Shown one piece after another: positions 1 through 8,383 of a stretch of 23,710 nucleotides of DNA. The stretch's first letter is position 1. Every line of letters begins with the position of its first letter. Below the pieces are notes generated by a model that saw nothing but the letters and a program-made list of their open reading frames with translations, was not told the DNA's origin and did no database searches. The position numbers and the translations under genes are program-made. Source of the DNA: Actinomycetota bacterium (GTDB lineage Bacteria > Actinomycetota > Acidimicrobiia > Acidimicrobiales > CADCSY01); the NCBI GenBank assembly GCA_019348335.1, contig JAHWJR010000010.1, forward strand, positions 1 to 23,710. The letters run 5' to 3'.

Positions 1-64
1 TCGTGCCCGCCGGCCTGGTGCTGACCGCCGTCGTGCTCACTGCCGCCATGCTCACTGCCGCCAT
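1..64 (-). CDS. 5' end of an unknown gene divergent from lexA (partial)
   Basis: Only the first 21 codons are in the window; the gene continues past the left edge. The ATG at 64-62 follows a near-perfect Shine-Dalgarno (AGGAGGTGA on the minus strand, 75-67) at 5-nt spacing, which is the main evidence that this is a real start. The peptide begins MAAVSMAAVSTTAVSTRPAG, small and hydroxylated residues with a pentapeptide repeat, as in a disordered N-terminus. Two SOS boxes lie between it and lexA, so it is probably LexA-regulated. In mycobacteria and corynebacteria the gene divergent from lexA is an SOS-induced cell-envelope or division-inhibitor gene (Rv2719c/ChiZ, DivS). A comparable role here is inference from position only, since no domain is visible. 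Confidence 0.6.
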   Translation of the reverse strand, partial: MAAVSMAAVSTTAVSTRPAGT

Positions 65-65
65 G
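21..65. repeat. 15-bp tandem repeat, 2 exact and 1 degenerate copy
   Basis: CTCACTGCCGCCATG occurs at 36-50 and again at 51-65. A diverged copy (11 of 15 bases) is at 21-35. On the minus strand each exact copy holds an ATG in the same frame, so the repeat duplicates the start codon of the divergent gene and encodes repeated MAAVS. Confidence 0.85.
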
Positions 66-66
66 C

Positions 67-75
67 TCACCTCCT
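67..75 (-). promoter_or_regulatory. Strong ribosome binding site of the divergent gene
   Basis: The minus strand reads AGGAGGTGA, then GC, then ATG at 64. This site selects the first of two in-frame ATGs (64 and 49); the second has no comparable site. Confidence 0.65.
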
Positions 76-104
76 GCCCGCTCGGTCGTTCTGCATCACA
101 TCGT

Positions 105-118
105 CGAACCTGCGTTCG
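105..118. promoter_or_regulatory. SOS box 1 (LexA operator) between lexA and the divergent gene
   Basis: CGAAC-CTGC-GTTCG is a perfect palindrome matching the actinobacterial LexA consensus CGAAC-N4-GTTCG. It is 40 bp from the start of the divergent gene and 135 bp from the lexA start, so it is the better candidate for controlling the divergent gene. Confidence 0.88.
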
Positions 119-137
119 CTCGGGTACCACCGAACCA

Positions 138-151
138 CGAACGCCCGTTCG
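138..151. promoter_or_regulatory. SOS box 2 (LexA operator) upstream of lexA
   Basis: CGAAC-GCCC-GTTCG is a perfect palindrome, centred 33 bp from box 1 (about three helical turns). It is identical over 14 bp to the operator upstream of recA. It lies 102 bp upstream of the lexA ATG and is the likely autorepression site. I did not find a convincing -35/-10 pair next to it; TTGTAT at 178-183 is only a weak -10 candidate. Confidence 0.9.
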
Positions 152-253
152 CTGTCAAGCGCGGAAGGAACAGGTGTTTGTATCGCCGCCGGCGCTCCGG
201 TACCGTTCCGGGTGAAACACGCGTTCGATCACGAAGCGAAGGGAGCGGCAGCC

Positions 254-886
254 ATGGGCGACGACCAGCTGAGCGAGCGCCAGCGGCAGATCCTCGAGTA
301 CATCGTCGACCAGCAGCGCGACCGGGGCTTTCCTCCGTCCGTGCGCGAGATCGGCCTGGCCGTGGGACTGACCTCCCCTTCGACGGTCCACACCCACCTG
401 TCCACATTGCAGCGCCGGGGGTACCTGCGGCGCGACCCCACCAAGCCCCGGGCCATCGAGGTGTGTTACGACCCGGGCTCGGGCGCCACCGCCGAGCGTC
501 GGCCCGTGCACCACGTGCCCCTGGTCGGCGACGTGGCCGCTGGGACCGACGTCCTGGCCTCCGAGAACGTCGAAGAACTGGTCCCCGTGCCCGCCGACCT
601 CACCGGAGACGGGCGGCTGTTCATGTTGCGCGTCCGCGGCGATTCCATGATCGAGGCGGGCATCCTCGACGGCGATCTGGTGGTGGCTCGCCAGCAGCCC
701 GACGCCGACAACGGCGACGTCGTCGTGGCCGGCATCCCCGGTGAAGAGGCCACGGTGAAGACCTTCCGGCGCACGGGCGACCACATCGAGCTGGTGCCCG
801 CCAACTCGCAGCTGTCTCCTCTGCGATTCGGTGCCGATGAGCTCGTGATCTTCGGTAAAGTGGTGACGGTTTTGCGCCGACTCTAG
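254..886 (+). CDS. lexA: LexA SOS repressor
   Basis: LexA is a dimeric repressor that cleaves itself when stimulated by RecA filaments and so induces the SOS regulon. The 210-residue product has the N-terminal winged helix-turn-helix (about 1-65; SERQRQILEYI, then PPSVREIG and SPSTVHTHL). The C-terminal S24 peptidase domain follows, with the cleavage bond A96-G97 in VAAGTDV, nucleophile S131 in RGDSM and general base K169 in ATVKTF. Length is normal for the family. The ATG at 254 is chosen because GAAGGGAG (238-245) lies 8 nt upstream; an in-frame GTG at 212 would add 14 residues without such a site. Two SOS boxes upstream imply autoregulation. The subtilase gene follows after 50 bp on the same strand and may be co-transcribed. 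Confidence 0.97.
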   Translation: MGDDQLSERQRQILEYIVDQQRDRGFPPSVREIGLAVGLTSPSTVHTHLSTLQRRGYLRRDPTKPRAIEVCYDPGSGATAERRPVHHVPLVGDVAAGTDVLASENVEELVPVPADLTGDGRLFMLRVRGDSMIEAGILDGDLVVARQQPDADNGDVVVAGIPGEEATVKTFRRTGDHIELVPANSQLSPLRFGADELVIFGKVVTVLRRL

Positions 887-936
887 AACGCGGGTCGGGC
901 CGCCGGCGCCCCCGGGTCTTCACCGGGAGGAGGACA

Positions 937-2277
<1,341 letters not shown>

Positions 2278-2290
2278 CGGCCCAGCGTCG

Positions 2291-3367
2291 TCAGTCGCTC
2301 GCCGGCCCCCGCTCGAGCAGGGCCAGGAGGGCGGCGTAAGTGGCTTCGAGCGGCGCCCGCTCGACCCGCTCGTCCGCAGCGTGGGCCACGGTGGGGTCGC
2401 CCGGGCCGAAGTTGCACGCCGGCACGCCGAGCGCGGCGAAGCGGGCGACGTCGGTCCAGCCCAGCTTGGCCCGCACCGGAGCCGGGCTGGCGTCCACCAG
2501 GGCCCGCAGCAGCGGGTGGTCGAGGCCCGGGGCGGCGCCGGGCGCCACGTCGATCACCTCGAGGACGTCGTCCGGGTCGAGCACCGGCTGGAGCAGCTGG
2601 CGGACGTGGTCCTCGGCCTCGGCGGCGTCACGGTCGGGGGCGAAGCGGTGGTTCACGGTGAGCGTCGCCCGGTCGGGCACCACGTTGCCGGCCACGCCCC
2701 CCTCGACCGCCACCGCCTGTAGCGCCTCCCGGAACTCGCAGCCGGCGAGCACGGGCCGGCGGGGCTCATAGTTCTCGAGGGCCCGCAGGACCGGCCCCAG
2801 CCGGTGCACGGCGTTGCGCCCCTTCCACGGCCGGGCGGCGTGCGCCCGCCGGCCGGCGAGGGTCAGCGCCAGGCGCAGCGAGCCCTGGCACCCCGCCTCC
2901 ACCACGCCGCCAGTGGGCTCACCGAGCACGGCGGCGTCGCCGGCCACCAGGTCGGGGCGCTCGCGCACGAGCCGGGCCAGGCCGTTGTGGCGGCTCTCCA
3001 CCTCCTCGGCGGTGTAGAAGACGTAGGTCACGTCGACGGCCGGGTCGGCCACGCCGGTGGCCAGGGCCACGAACACGGCCAGCCCCGACTTCATGTCCGA
3101 CGCCCCCAGGCCGTGGAGGCAGTCGCCCTCGATGCGGGCCCGCTCGTTCCCGTTGGCCGGGACGGTGTCGGTGTGCCCGGCCAGGACCAGCCGGTGCGGG
3201 GCCCCCTGCGTGGTGCGAGCCACCACCTCGTCACCCACCCGGTCGACGGTGAGCCACGGCACCGCCCGCAGGCGCTGCTCGAGGTGATCGGCCAGCTGGC
3301 GCTCGTGATGGCTGACCGAGGGAACGTCGACCAGCTCGGCGGTCAGGGCCAGCAGGTCGATGGTCAT
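2291..3367 (-). CDS. dapE: Succinyl-diaminopimelate desuccinylase
   Basis: Removes succinate from N-succinyl-LL-2,6-diaminopimelate to give LL-DAP, the substrate of DapF. Dinuclear-zinc M20 peptidase fold, 358 residues. Visible active-site elements are H65 and D67 in GHTDTVP, bridging D91 in GASDMKSG, catalytic E121 and ligand E122 in TAEEVE, and a C-terminal HAADERV with the last histidine ligand. A lid/dimerisation domain lies about 170-280. It is the last gene of the minus-strand dap cluster; its ATG is 4 bp after the dapD stop, implying translational coupling. Other M20 enzymes (ArgE, aminoacylases) share the motifs, but the dapC-dapD-dapE order supports DapE. Confidence 0.93.
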   Translation of the reverse strand: MTIDLLALTAELVDVPSVSHHERQLADHLEQRLRAVPWLTVDRVGDEVVARTTQGAPHRLVLAGHTDTVPANGNERARIEGDCLHGLGASDMKSGLAVFVALATGVADPAVDVTYVFYTAEEVESRHNGLARLVRERPDLVAGDAAVLGEPTGGVVEAGCQGSLRLALTLAGRRAHAARPWKGRNAVHRLGPVLRALENYEPRRPVLAGCEFREALQAVAVEGGVAGNVVPDRATLTVNHRFAPDRDAAEAEDHVRQLLQPVLDPDDVLEVIDVAPGAAPGLDHPLLRALVDASPAPVRAKLGWTDVARFAALGVPACNFGPGDPTVAHAADERVERAPLEATYAALLALLERGPASD

Positions 3368-3371
3368 CGCC

Positions 3372-4196
3372 CTAGACGTTGACGCCGTGGGTGCGGAGGA
3401 TCTCGTTGAGCCGGGCCTTGTCGTGGCGCTCGCCCTCCGCCAGCCGGCGCAGGATGAGCACGCACGGCAGCCCGAACTCGCCGCCCGGGAACTCGCGGCG
3501 CCGGCTGGCCTGGACGGCGACGCACCACGGCGGGACCACCCCCCGGCTGACCTCCTCGCCGGTGGTGGCGTCGATGACGGGGATGCCGGGGTTGAGGATC
3601 ACGCTCTCGGCCAGCACGCTGCCCCGCCCCACCCGGGCGCCCTGGGTGATCATGCTGCGACTGCCGATCATCACGTCGTCCTCCACGATGACCGGCGCCG
3701 CCTGGGCCGGCTCCAGCACCCCGCCGATGCCCACGCCTCCCGAGAGGTGGACGTTGGCCCCGATCTGGGCGCACGAGCCCACCGTGGCCCAGGTGTCGAC
3801 CATGGTGTTGGCCCCGACCCGGGCCCCGATGTTGACGTAGCTCGGCATGAGCACCACGCCCCGGTCGAGGAACGAGCCCCACCGGGCCGAGGCCCCGGGC
3901 ACCACCCGCACCCCGGCGGCGGCGTAGCCGCCCTTGAGCGGGACCTTGTCGGCGAACTCGAAGGGGCCCAGCTCCACAGTGTCGAGCCGGGACAGCTTGA
4001 ACAGCAACAGGATGGCCCGCTTCAGCCACTGGTGGACCACGACCTCCCCGTCGGCGCCGATCTCGGCCACCCGCGCTTCGCCGGTGTCGAGCAGCCCCAC
4101 GGCCTCCAGCACCACCGCGCCGGCATCCGAGTCGCCTGGCTCCAACTCGGCGCGGTGCTCCCACAGCTCGTCGATCTGGGACGCGAGGTCGCTCAT
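3372..4196 (-). CDS. dapD: 2,3,4,5-tetrahydropyridine-2,6-dicarboxylate N-succinyltransferase
   Basis: Transfers succinyl from succinyl-CoA to tetrahydrodipicolinate, committing the pathway to the succinylase branch. The product has 274 residues, the same length as E. coli DapD. An alpha-helical N-terminal domain (about 1-95) is followed by a left-handed beta-helix of hexapeptide repeats (for example IGARVGANTMVDTWATVGSC and IGANVHLSGGVGIGGVL) and a C-terminal cap. The ATG at 4196 gives the MSDLASQIDELWEHR start expected for this type; upstream in-frame codons would overlap dapC. No clear Shine-Dalgarno is visible. A 55-bp gap separates it from dapC. Mycobacteria carry a rather different DapD, so this enterobacterial-like form is a small point of interest. 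Confidence 0.94.
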   Translation of the reverse strand: MSDLASQIDELWEHRAELEPGDSDAGAVVLEAVGLLDTGEARVAEIGADGEVVVHQWLKRAILLLFKLSRLDTVELGPFEFADKVPLKGGYAAAGVRVVPGASARWGSFLDRGVVLMPSYVNIGARVGANTMVDTWATVGSCAQIGANVHLSGGVGIGGVLEPAQAAPVIVEDDVMIGSRSMITQGARVGRGSVLAESVILNPGIPVIDATTGEEVSRGVVPPWCVAVQASRRREFPGGEFGLPCVLILRRLAEGERHDKARLNEILRTHGVNV

Positions 4197-4251
4197 CCGG
4201 CGCAGGGTAGTGCCGGGACGGCGCCGGCAGGGTGGCCGGGCGCCGGCGGGG

Positions 4252-5364
4252 TCACTCCACGCCCAGGCGACGGGCCAGCAGCTCGAGGCGGTCGTCGGGC
4301 TGGACCATGGCCATGCGCACGTGACCCGGGGCGGGGCCGTAGAAGTCGCCGGGGGCGACGAGGCAGCCCGCCTCGGTGGCCAGCCGCTCGGCGAACCCCC
4401 AGGCATCACCGCCGGGAGCAGGCGCCCACAGGTAGAAGCTGCCGCCGGGCAGGGGCACGTCGACACCGAGGCCCCGGGCCAGGATGTCCCGGCACCGCCG
4501 GAGGCGACGGAGGTAGCGCTCGGCCTGGGCGTCGACGTGGGTGTCGTCGCCGAGGGCGGCGGCGGCAGCGGCCTGGACCGGCCCCGGCACCATGAAGCCG
4601 GCGTGCTTGCGCAGCTCGGACAGGTACTCGACCAGCTCCGGGTCACCGGCGTAGAACCCGATCCGCAGGCCGGCGAGGTTGGAGCGCTTCGACAGCGAGT
4701 GGACGGCGAGGGTGCCCTCGCTGCCCGACTGGAGCACGCTGCGGCGAGGACCGTCCCAGGTGAACTCCACGTAGCACTCGTCGGAGAGGACGGGGACGCC
4801 GTGGTGGCGGCCCCACGCCACCAGCGCCGGCAGGTCGTCGAGGCCTCCGGCGGGGTTGCCGGGGGTGTTCGACCACAGGCACACCGCCCGCTCGGCGTCC
4901 TCGGCGCTGACCGCCGAAAGGTCGAGTCGCCACTGCCCGTCGAGGGGCACGGGCACGGGGCGGCACCCGGCGAGGACGGCGCCCATGGCGTAGGTCGGGT
5001 AGCTCACCGCCGGGTACAGGACCCGGTCGCGGTCGGGGGTGCGCAGGCGGAGCCAGTGGGGCAGGCCGGCCACGAGCTCCTTGGTGCCCATGCACACCGC
5101 CACCGCAGAAGGCGGGACCTCGACGTCCAGCCGGCGCCGCAGCCACCCGGCGGCCGCCTCCCGCAGGGTCGCCGTCCCGATGGACGGCGGGTAGCCCCGC
5201 TCGGTGCCCGAAGAGGCGAGGGCGGCCACCGCCGCCGGCGGGGGCGGGTCGTGCGGCGTCCCCACCGACAGGTCGACGGCGCCCCCGGGGTGGGCCTCGG
5301 CCACCGCGGTCAGGGGCGCCAGCCGATCGTAGGGATAGGCCGGCGGGATGAAGCCGGGGCTCAC
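4252..5364 (-). CDS. dapC: N-succinyldiaminopimelate aminotransferase
   Basis: PLP-dependent class I/II aminotransferase converting N-succinyl-2-amino-6-ketopimelate to N-succinyl-LL-DAP with glutamate as donor. The 370-residue product has the fold-type I landmarks: N170 in SNTPGNP, D195 and Y198 in SDECYVE, the Schiff-base lysine K226 in HSLSKRSNLAG, and an Arg-containing C-terminal segment (GHVRMAMV). The DLSVGTPHDPP motif near residue 31 is typical of actinobacterial DapC. I place the start at GTG 5364, which begins MSPGFIPPAYPYDRL as expected. A TTG at 5394 would add ten residues and overlap the end of hflX. Immediately downstream of hflX and upstream of dapD. Confidence 0.9.
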   Translation of the reverse strand: MSPGFIPPAYPYDRLAPLTAVAEAHPGGAVDLSVGTPHDPPPPAAVAALASSGTERGYPPSIGTATLREAAAGWLRRRLDVEVPPSAVAVCMGTKELVAGLPHWLRLRTPDRDRVLYPAVSYPTYAMGAVLAGCRPVPVPLDGQWRLDLSAVSAEDAERAVCLWSNTPGNPAGGLDDLPALVAWGRHHGVPVLSDECYVEFTWDGPRRSVLQSGSEGTLAVHSLSKRSNLAGLRIGFYAGDPELVEYLSELRKHAGFMVPGPVQAAAAAALGDDTHVDAQAERYLRRLRRCRDILARGLGVDVPLPGGSFYLWAPAPGGDAWGFAERLATEAGCLVAPGDFYGPAPGHVRMAMVQPDDRLELLARRLGVE

Positions 5365-5380
5365 GACCGGCGCCCGCCCC

Positions 5381-6643
5381 TCAGTCGCTGACAACGAACT
5401 CGTCGAAGCGCTGGGCGGCGGCGGCGTCGAGCCGGGCCCGGAGCCGGGTGGCGGAGGCCTCGTGCACCTCGACCAGCACCTCGCCCTCGCGGTGCAGGGC
5501 GGCGACCACGTCGCCCCGGTCGTAGGGCACCGCCAGCTCGACCACGGTCTCCAGCGCCCGCAGCCGGTCGGCCACCGCGCCGACGAGGTCGTCGATCCCC
5601 GCCCCGGTCAGGGCCGAGACGGCCACCGAGCCGGGGTGGTGGTCGGCCAGCCGCTTGGACTCCAGCGAGACGTCCGTCTTGTTGAACGCCAGCAGCTCGG
5701 GGACCTCGCCGGCGCCGATCTCGTCGAGCACGGCCCGCACCGCCCGCATGTGGGCGTCGGGGTCGGGGGCGGCGGCGTCGACCACGTGGACGAGCAGGTC
5801 GGACTGGGCCACCACCTCGAGGGTCGAGCGGAAGGCCTCCACCAGCTGGTGAGGGAGCTTTCGCACGAAGCCGACCGTGTCGGAGAGCACGACGGCCTCG
5901 CCGCCGGGCAGCTCCAGGCGCCGGGCCCGGGGATCGAGGGTGGCGAACAGCCGGTCCTCGACCAGCACGCCGGCCTCGGTGAGGCGGTTGAGCAGGGTGG
6001 ACTTGCCGGCGTTGGTGTAGCCCACGATGGAGACGCTGCGGTTGCGCCCCCGGCTCCTGGCCTTGCGCTGGGTGCGCCGGGTGCGCTCGAGCTGCGCCAG
6101 CTCGGTCTCGAGGGTGGTCATGCGCCGGAGCAGGCGCCGGCGGTCGACCTCGAGCTGGGTCTCGCCCGGCCCCCGGGTGCCGATGCCGCCGGCCTGCTGC
6201 GACAGCGACAGGCCCCGGCCCCGCAACCGGGGGAGCCGGTAGCGCAGCTGGGCCAGCTCGACCTGGGCCTTGCCCTCGCGGGTGCGGGCGTTCTGGGCGA
6301 AGATGTCGAGGATCACCGCCGTGCGGTCGATGGCGGTGCGGCCGAGGAGCTTCTCCAGGTTGCGGCTCTGGGCCGGGCTGAGCTCGTCGTCGAACACCAC
6401 GGTGTCGGAGTCGACCTCGAGGGACACGTCCCGCAGCTCGGCGGCCTTGCCCTTGCCCACGAACGTGGCCGGGTCGGGGGCGTTCCGGCGCTGCACCACC
6501 CGGGCCACGACGTCGGCGCCGGCGGTGTCGACCAGCAGGGCCAGCTCGTCGAGGTGGGCTTCGGTCTCCTCCACCGTGGTGGGGGGAATGGTGACGCCGA
6601 CCAGGATGATGCGCTCCCGGAAGGAGCGCTCGATCAGGACCAT
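5381..6643 (-). CDS. hflX: GTPase HflX, ribosome-associated
   Basis: HflX is a translational GTPase-like protein that binds the 50S subunit and splits stalled or hibernating ribosomes. In the 420-residue product, the N-terminal HflX domain (about 1-170) ends in the glycine-rich segment RGRGLSLSQQAGGIGTRGPG (about 141-160). A coiled-coil linker follows (about 165-195). The G domain has G1 GYTNAGKST at 208-216, G2 around LFATLD, G3 DTVGF at 255-259 and G4 NKTD at 321-324. The ATG at 6643 has GGAG 4 nt upstream and overlaps the dapF stop by 10 bp, so translation is likely coupled. An open frame continues upstream through dapF, but it is not HflX-like. Confidence 0.96.
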   Translation of the reverse strand: MVLIERSFRERIILVGVTIPPTTVEETEAHLDELALLVDTAGADVVARVVQRRNAPDPATFVGKGKAAELRDVSLEVDSDTVVFDDELSPAQSRNLEKLLGRTAIDRTAVILDIFAQNARTREGKAQVELAQLRYRLPRLRGRGLSLSQQAGGIGTRGPGETQLEVDRRRLLRRMTTLETELAQLERTRRTQRKARSRGRNRSVSIVGYTNAGKSTLLNRLTEAGVLVEDRLFATLDPRARRLELPGGEAVVLSDTVGFVRKLPHQLVEAFRSTLEVVAQSDLLVHVVDAAAPDPDAHMRAVRAVLDEIGAGEVPELLAFNKTDVSLESKRLADHHPGSVAVSALTGAGIDDLVGAVADRLRALETVVELAVPYDRGDVVAALHREGEVLVEVHEASATRLRARLDAAAAQRFDEFVVSD

Positions 6644-7464
6644 GCCGCTCCGCCGACGCCGGGCAGGGGCAGGACGGGGACCTCGACGTCGGCCACGTGG
6701 ACCGCCGGCCCGGCGAGGGAGACGCCGTCGTCGCCCAGGGCCACGTCGAGCTCGCCGCCGGGCATGCTCACCCGCACCCGGGCGCCCACCAGGCCCCACC
6801 CGTGGGCGGCGTAGACGGCGGCGCAGGCACCGGTGCCGCAGGCCTGGGTGAGGCCGGCGCCGCGCTCCCACACCCGCAGGTCGAGGGCGTCGGTACGGCC
6901 CGGGCGGGGAGCCACCACCTCGACGTTGATGCCGTCCTCGAACTCGCCTTGGCAGGCGGGACCCAGCGCCGCCAGGTCGACCGCCGCCGGGTCGTCGACC
7001 AGCAGGACGAGGTGAGGGTTGCCCATGTCGACGGTCGCCGCCTCGAGGACGGGGGCGGACGCCGGGGCCGACCCCGCCGGTCCCTTGTCGGCCGCGCCCA
7101 TGTCGACCTCCACCCACGCCGTGCCCGGCGTGGGCCCGGCGCCGACGTGGAGCCGCCGGGGCCCACCGGCCGTGCGCACCACCAGGTCGAGCTCGGCCGT
7201 CCCGCCGGCCCGGGCGATGGCCTGGCCCAGGCAGCGGATGCCGTTGCCGCTCATCTCGGCCAGCCCGCCGTCGGCGTTCCACAGCGTCATGTCGACGTCG
7301 GCCCCGTCGGTGCCCGCCGACGCCCGCAGGAGCCCGTCGGCCCCCACGCCCCGGCGGCGGTCGCACAGCGCCCGGGCGGTGGCGCCGTCCACCGACCAGC
7401 GGCACTGGGCGTCGAGCAGCACCAGGAAGTCGTTGCCCAGGGCATGGTGCTTGCTCAGCTGCAC
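6634..7464 (-). CDS. dapF: Diaminopimelate epimerase
   Basis: Cofactor-independent racemase converting LL-DAP to meso-DAP, the crosslinking residue of peptidoglycan and the precursor of lysine. The product has 276 residues (family about 275) with two homologous lobes. The two catalytic cysteines are C78 in MSGNGIRC and C209 in QACGTGAC; substrate-binding motifs GNDF near residue 10, GNPH near 149 and WERGAG near 199 are present. The GTG start at 7464 overlaps the miaA stop by 10 bp and has GGGAG about 10 nt upstream. Placement between miaA and hflX is common in actinobacteria. Confidence 0.96.
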   Translation of the reverse strand: MQLSKHHALGNDFLVLLDAQCRWSVDGATARALCDRRRGVGADGLLRASAGTDGADVDMTLWNADGGLAEMSGNGIRCLGQAIARAGGTAELDLVVRTAGGPRRLHVGAGPTPGTAWVEVDMGAADKGPAGSAPASAPVLEAATVDMGNPHLVLLVDDPAAVDLAALGPACQGEFEDGINVEVVAPRPGRTDALDLRVWERGAGLTQACGTGACAAVYAAHGWGLVGARVRVSMPGGELDVALGDDGVSLAGPAVHVADVEVPVLPLPGVGGAAWS

Positions 7465-8372
7465 TGCAGGCAGTCTCCCAGGAGACGGGGCGCCAGGGCG
7501 AGGGGGTTCTCGCCGGCGTCGAGCCACTCGATGCGGGGGTCGCGGCGGAACCAGCGCAGCTGGCGGCGGGCGAAGCGCCGGGTGCGACGCACCGCCTCCT
7601 CGCCAGCCTCCTCCACGCTGCACCGGCCCTGGAGGTGGGCGGCCAGCTCCCGGTAGCCCAGGGCCTGGCCGGCGGTGCGGGAGAGGCCGCCGGGCCGGCG
7701 CAGCAGTGCCCGCACCTCGTCGAGCAGCCCGGCGTCGAGCATGGCCCGGAAGCGCCGGGCGATGCGGGCGTCGAGGGCGTCGAGGGGGAGGCGCAGGCCC
7801 ACCTGGGCCAGCGGCGAGGGCGGGTAGGCGTCCAGGCCGGGACCGAAGGAGGAGAACGGTCGCCCGCTGCCGAGCGTCACCTCCAGGGCCCGGACCACCC
7901 GCCGGCGGTTGGTCGGCTCCATGCGGCCGGCGGCGACGGGGTCGAGCTCGGCCAGCCGGCGGTGCAGCGACGCCGTGTCGGGCTCGGCGTCGAGCGCGGC
8001 GCGGGCCTCGGGAAAGCGCCCCGGGAGCTGCAGGTCGTCGACCACGGCTCGCACGTACAGCCCCGTGCCCCCCACCAGCACGGCCCGGTGGCCGCGGGCC
8101 TCGATCGAGGCCAGGGTGGAGCGGGCGGCGGCCTGGAAGCGGGCGAGGGAGAAGTCCTCGGCGGGGTCGACCAGGTCGAGGAGGTGGTGCGGAACCTCGG
8201 CCCGCTCGGCGGGGGTGGGCTTGGCCGTACCGATGTCCATGCCCCGGTACACCTGCATCGAGTCGAGGTTGACCAACTCGACGTCGGGGTGCCGGCGTGC
8301 CACCTCCAGGGCCAGCGCCGACTTGCCCGTGGCGGTGGCACCGAGCAGGACGAGGTGACGGCCGGGAGGCAC
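7455..8372 (-). CDS. miaA: tRNA dimethylallyltransferase
   Basis: Adds a dimethylallyl group to N6 of A37 in tRNAs reading UNN codons, making i6A, the substrate of MiaB. The 305-residue product carries the P-loop GATATGKS (11-18), the substrate-recognition segment LDSMQVYRGMDIGTAKP from about residue 36, VGGTGLYVRAVVDDL near residue 100, and a C-terminal RRTRRFARRQLRWFRRD segment that contacts tRNA. GTG at 8372 is the only sensible start, 11 bp after the miaB stop; its ribosome binding site is poor, suggesting coupling to miaB. Length and motifs are normal. Confidence 0.96.
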   Translation of the reverse strand: MPPGRHLVLLGATATGKSALALEVARRHPDVELVNLDSMQVYRGMDIGTAKPTPAERAEVPHHLLDLVDPAEDFSLARFQAAARSTLASIEARGHRAVLVGGTGLYVRAVVDDLQLPGRFPEARAALDAEPDTASLHRRLAELDPVAAGRMEPTNRRRVVRALEVTLGSGRPFSSFGPGLDAYPPSPLAQVGLRLPLDALDARIARRFRAMLDAGLLDEVRALLRRPGGLSRTAGQALGYRELAAHLQGRCSVEEAGEEAVRRTRRFARRQLRWFRRDPRIEWLDAGENPLALAPRLLGDCLQCS

Positions 8373-8383
8373 GGACTCGGGCT

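Noticed and set aside
2278..2290. Terminator between the converging subtilase and dapE genes
   Set aside because: Only 13 bp, with no inverted repeat visible.
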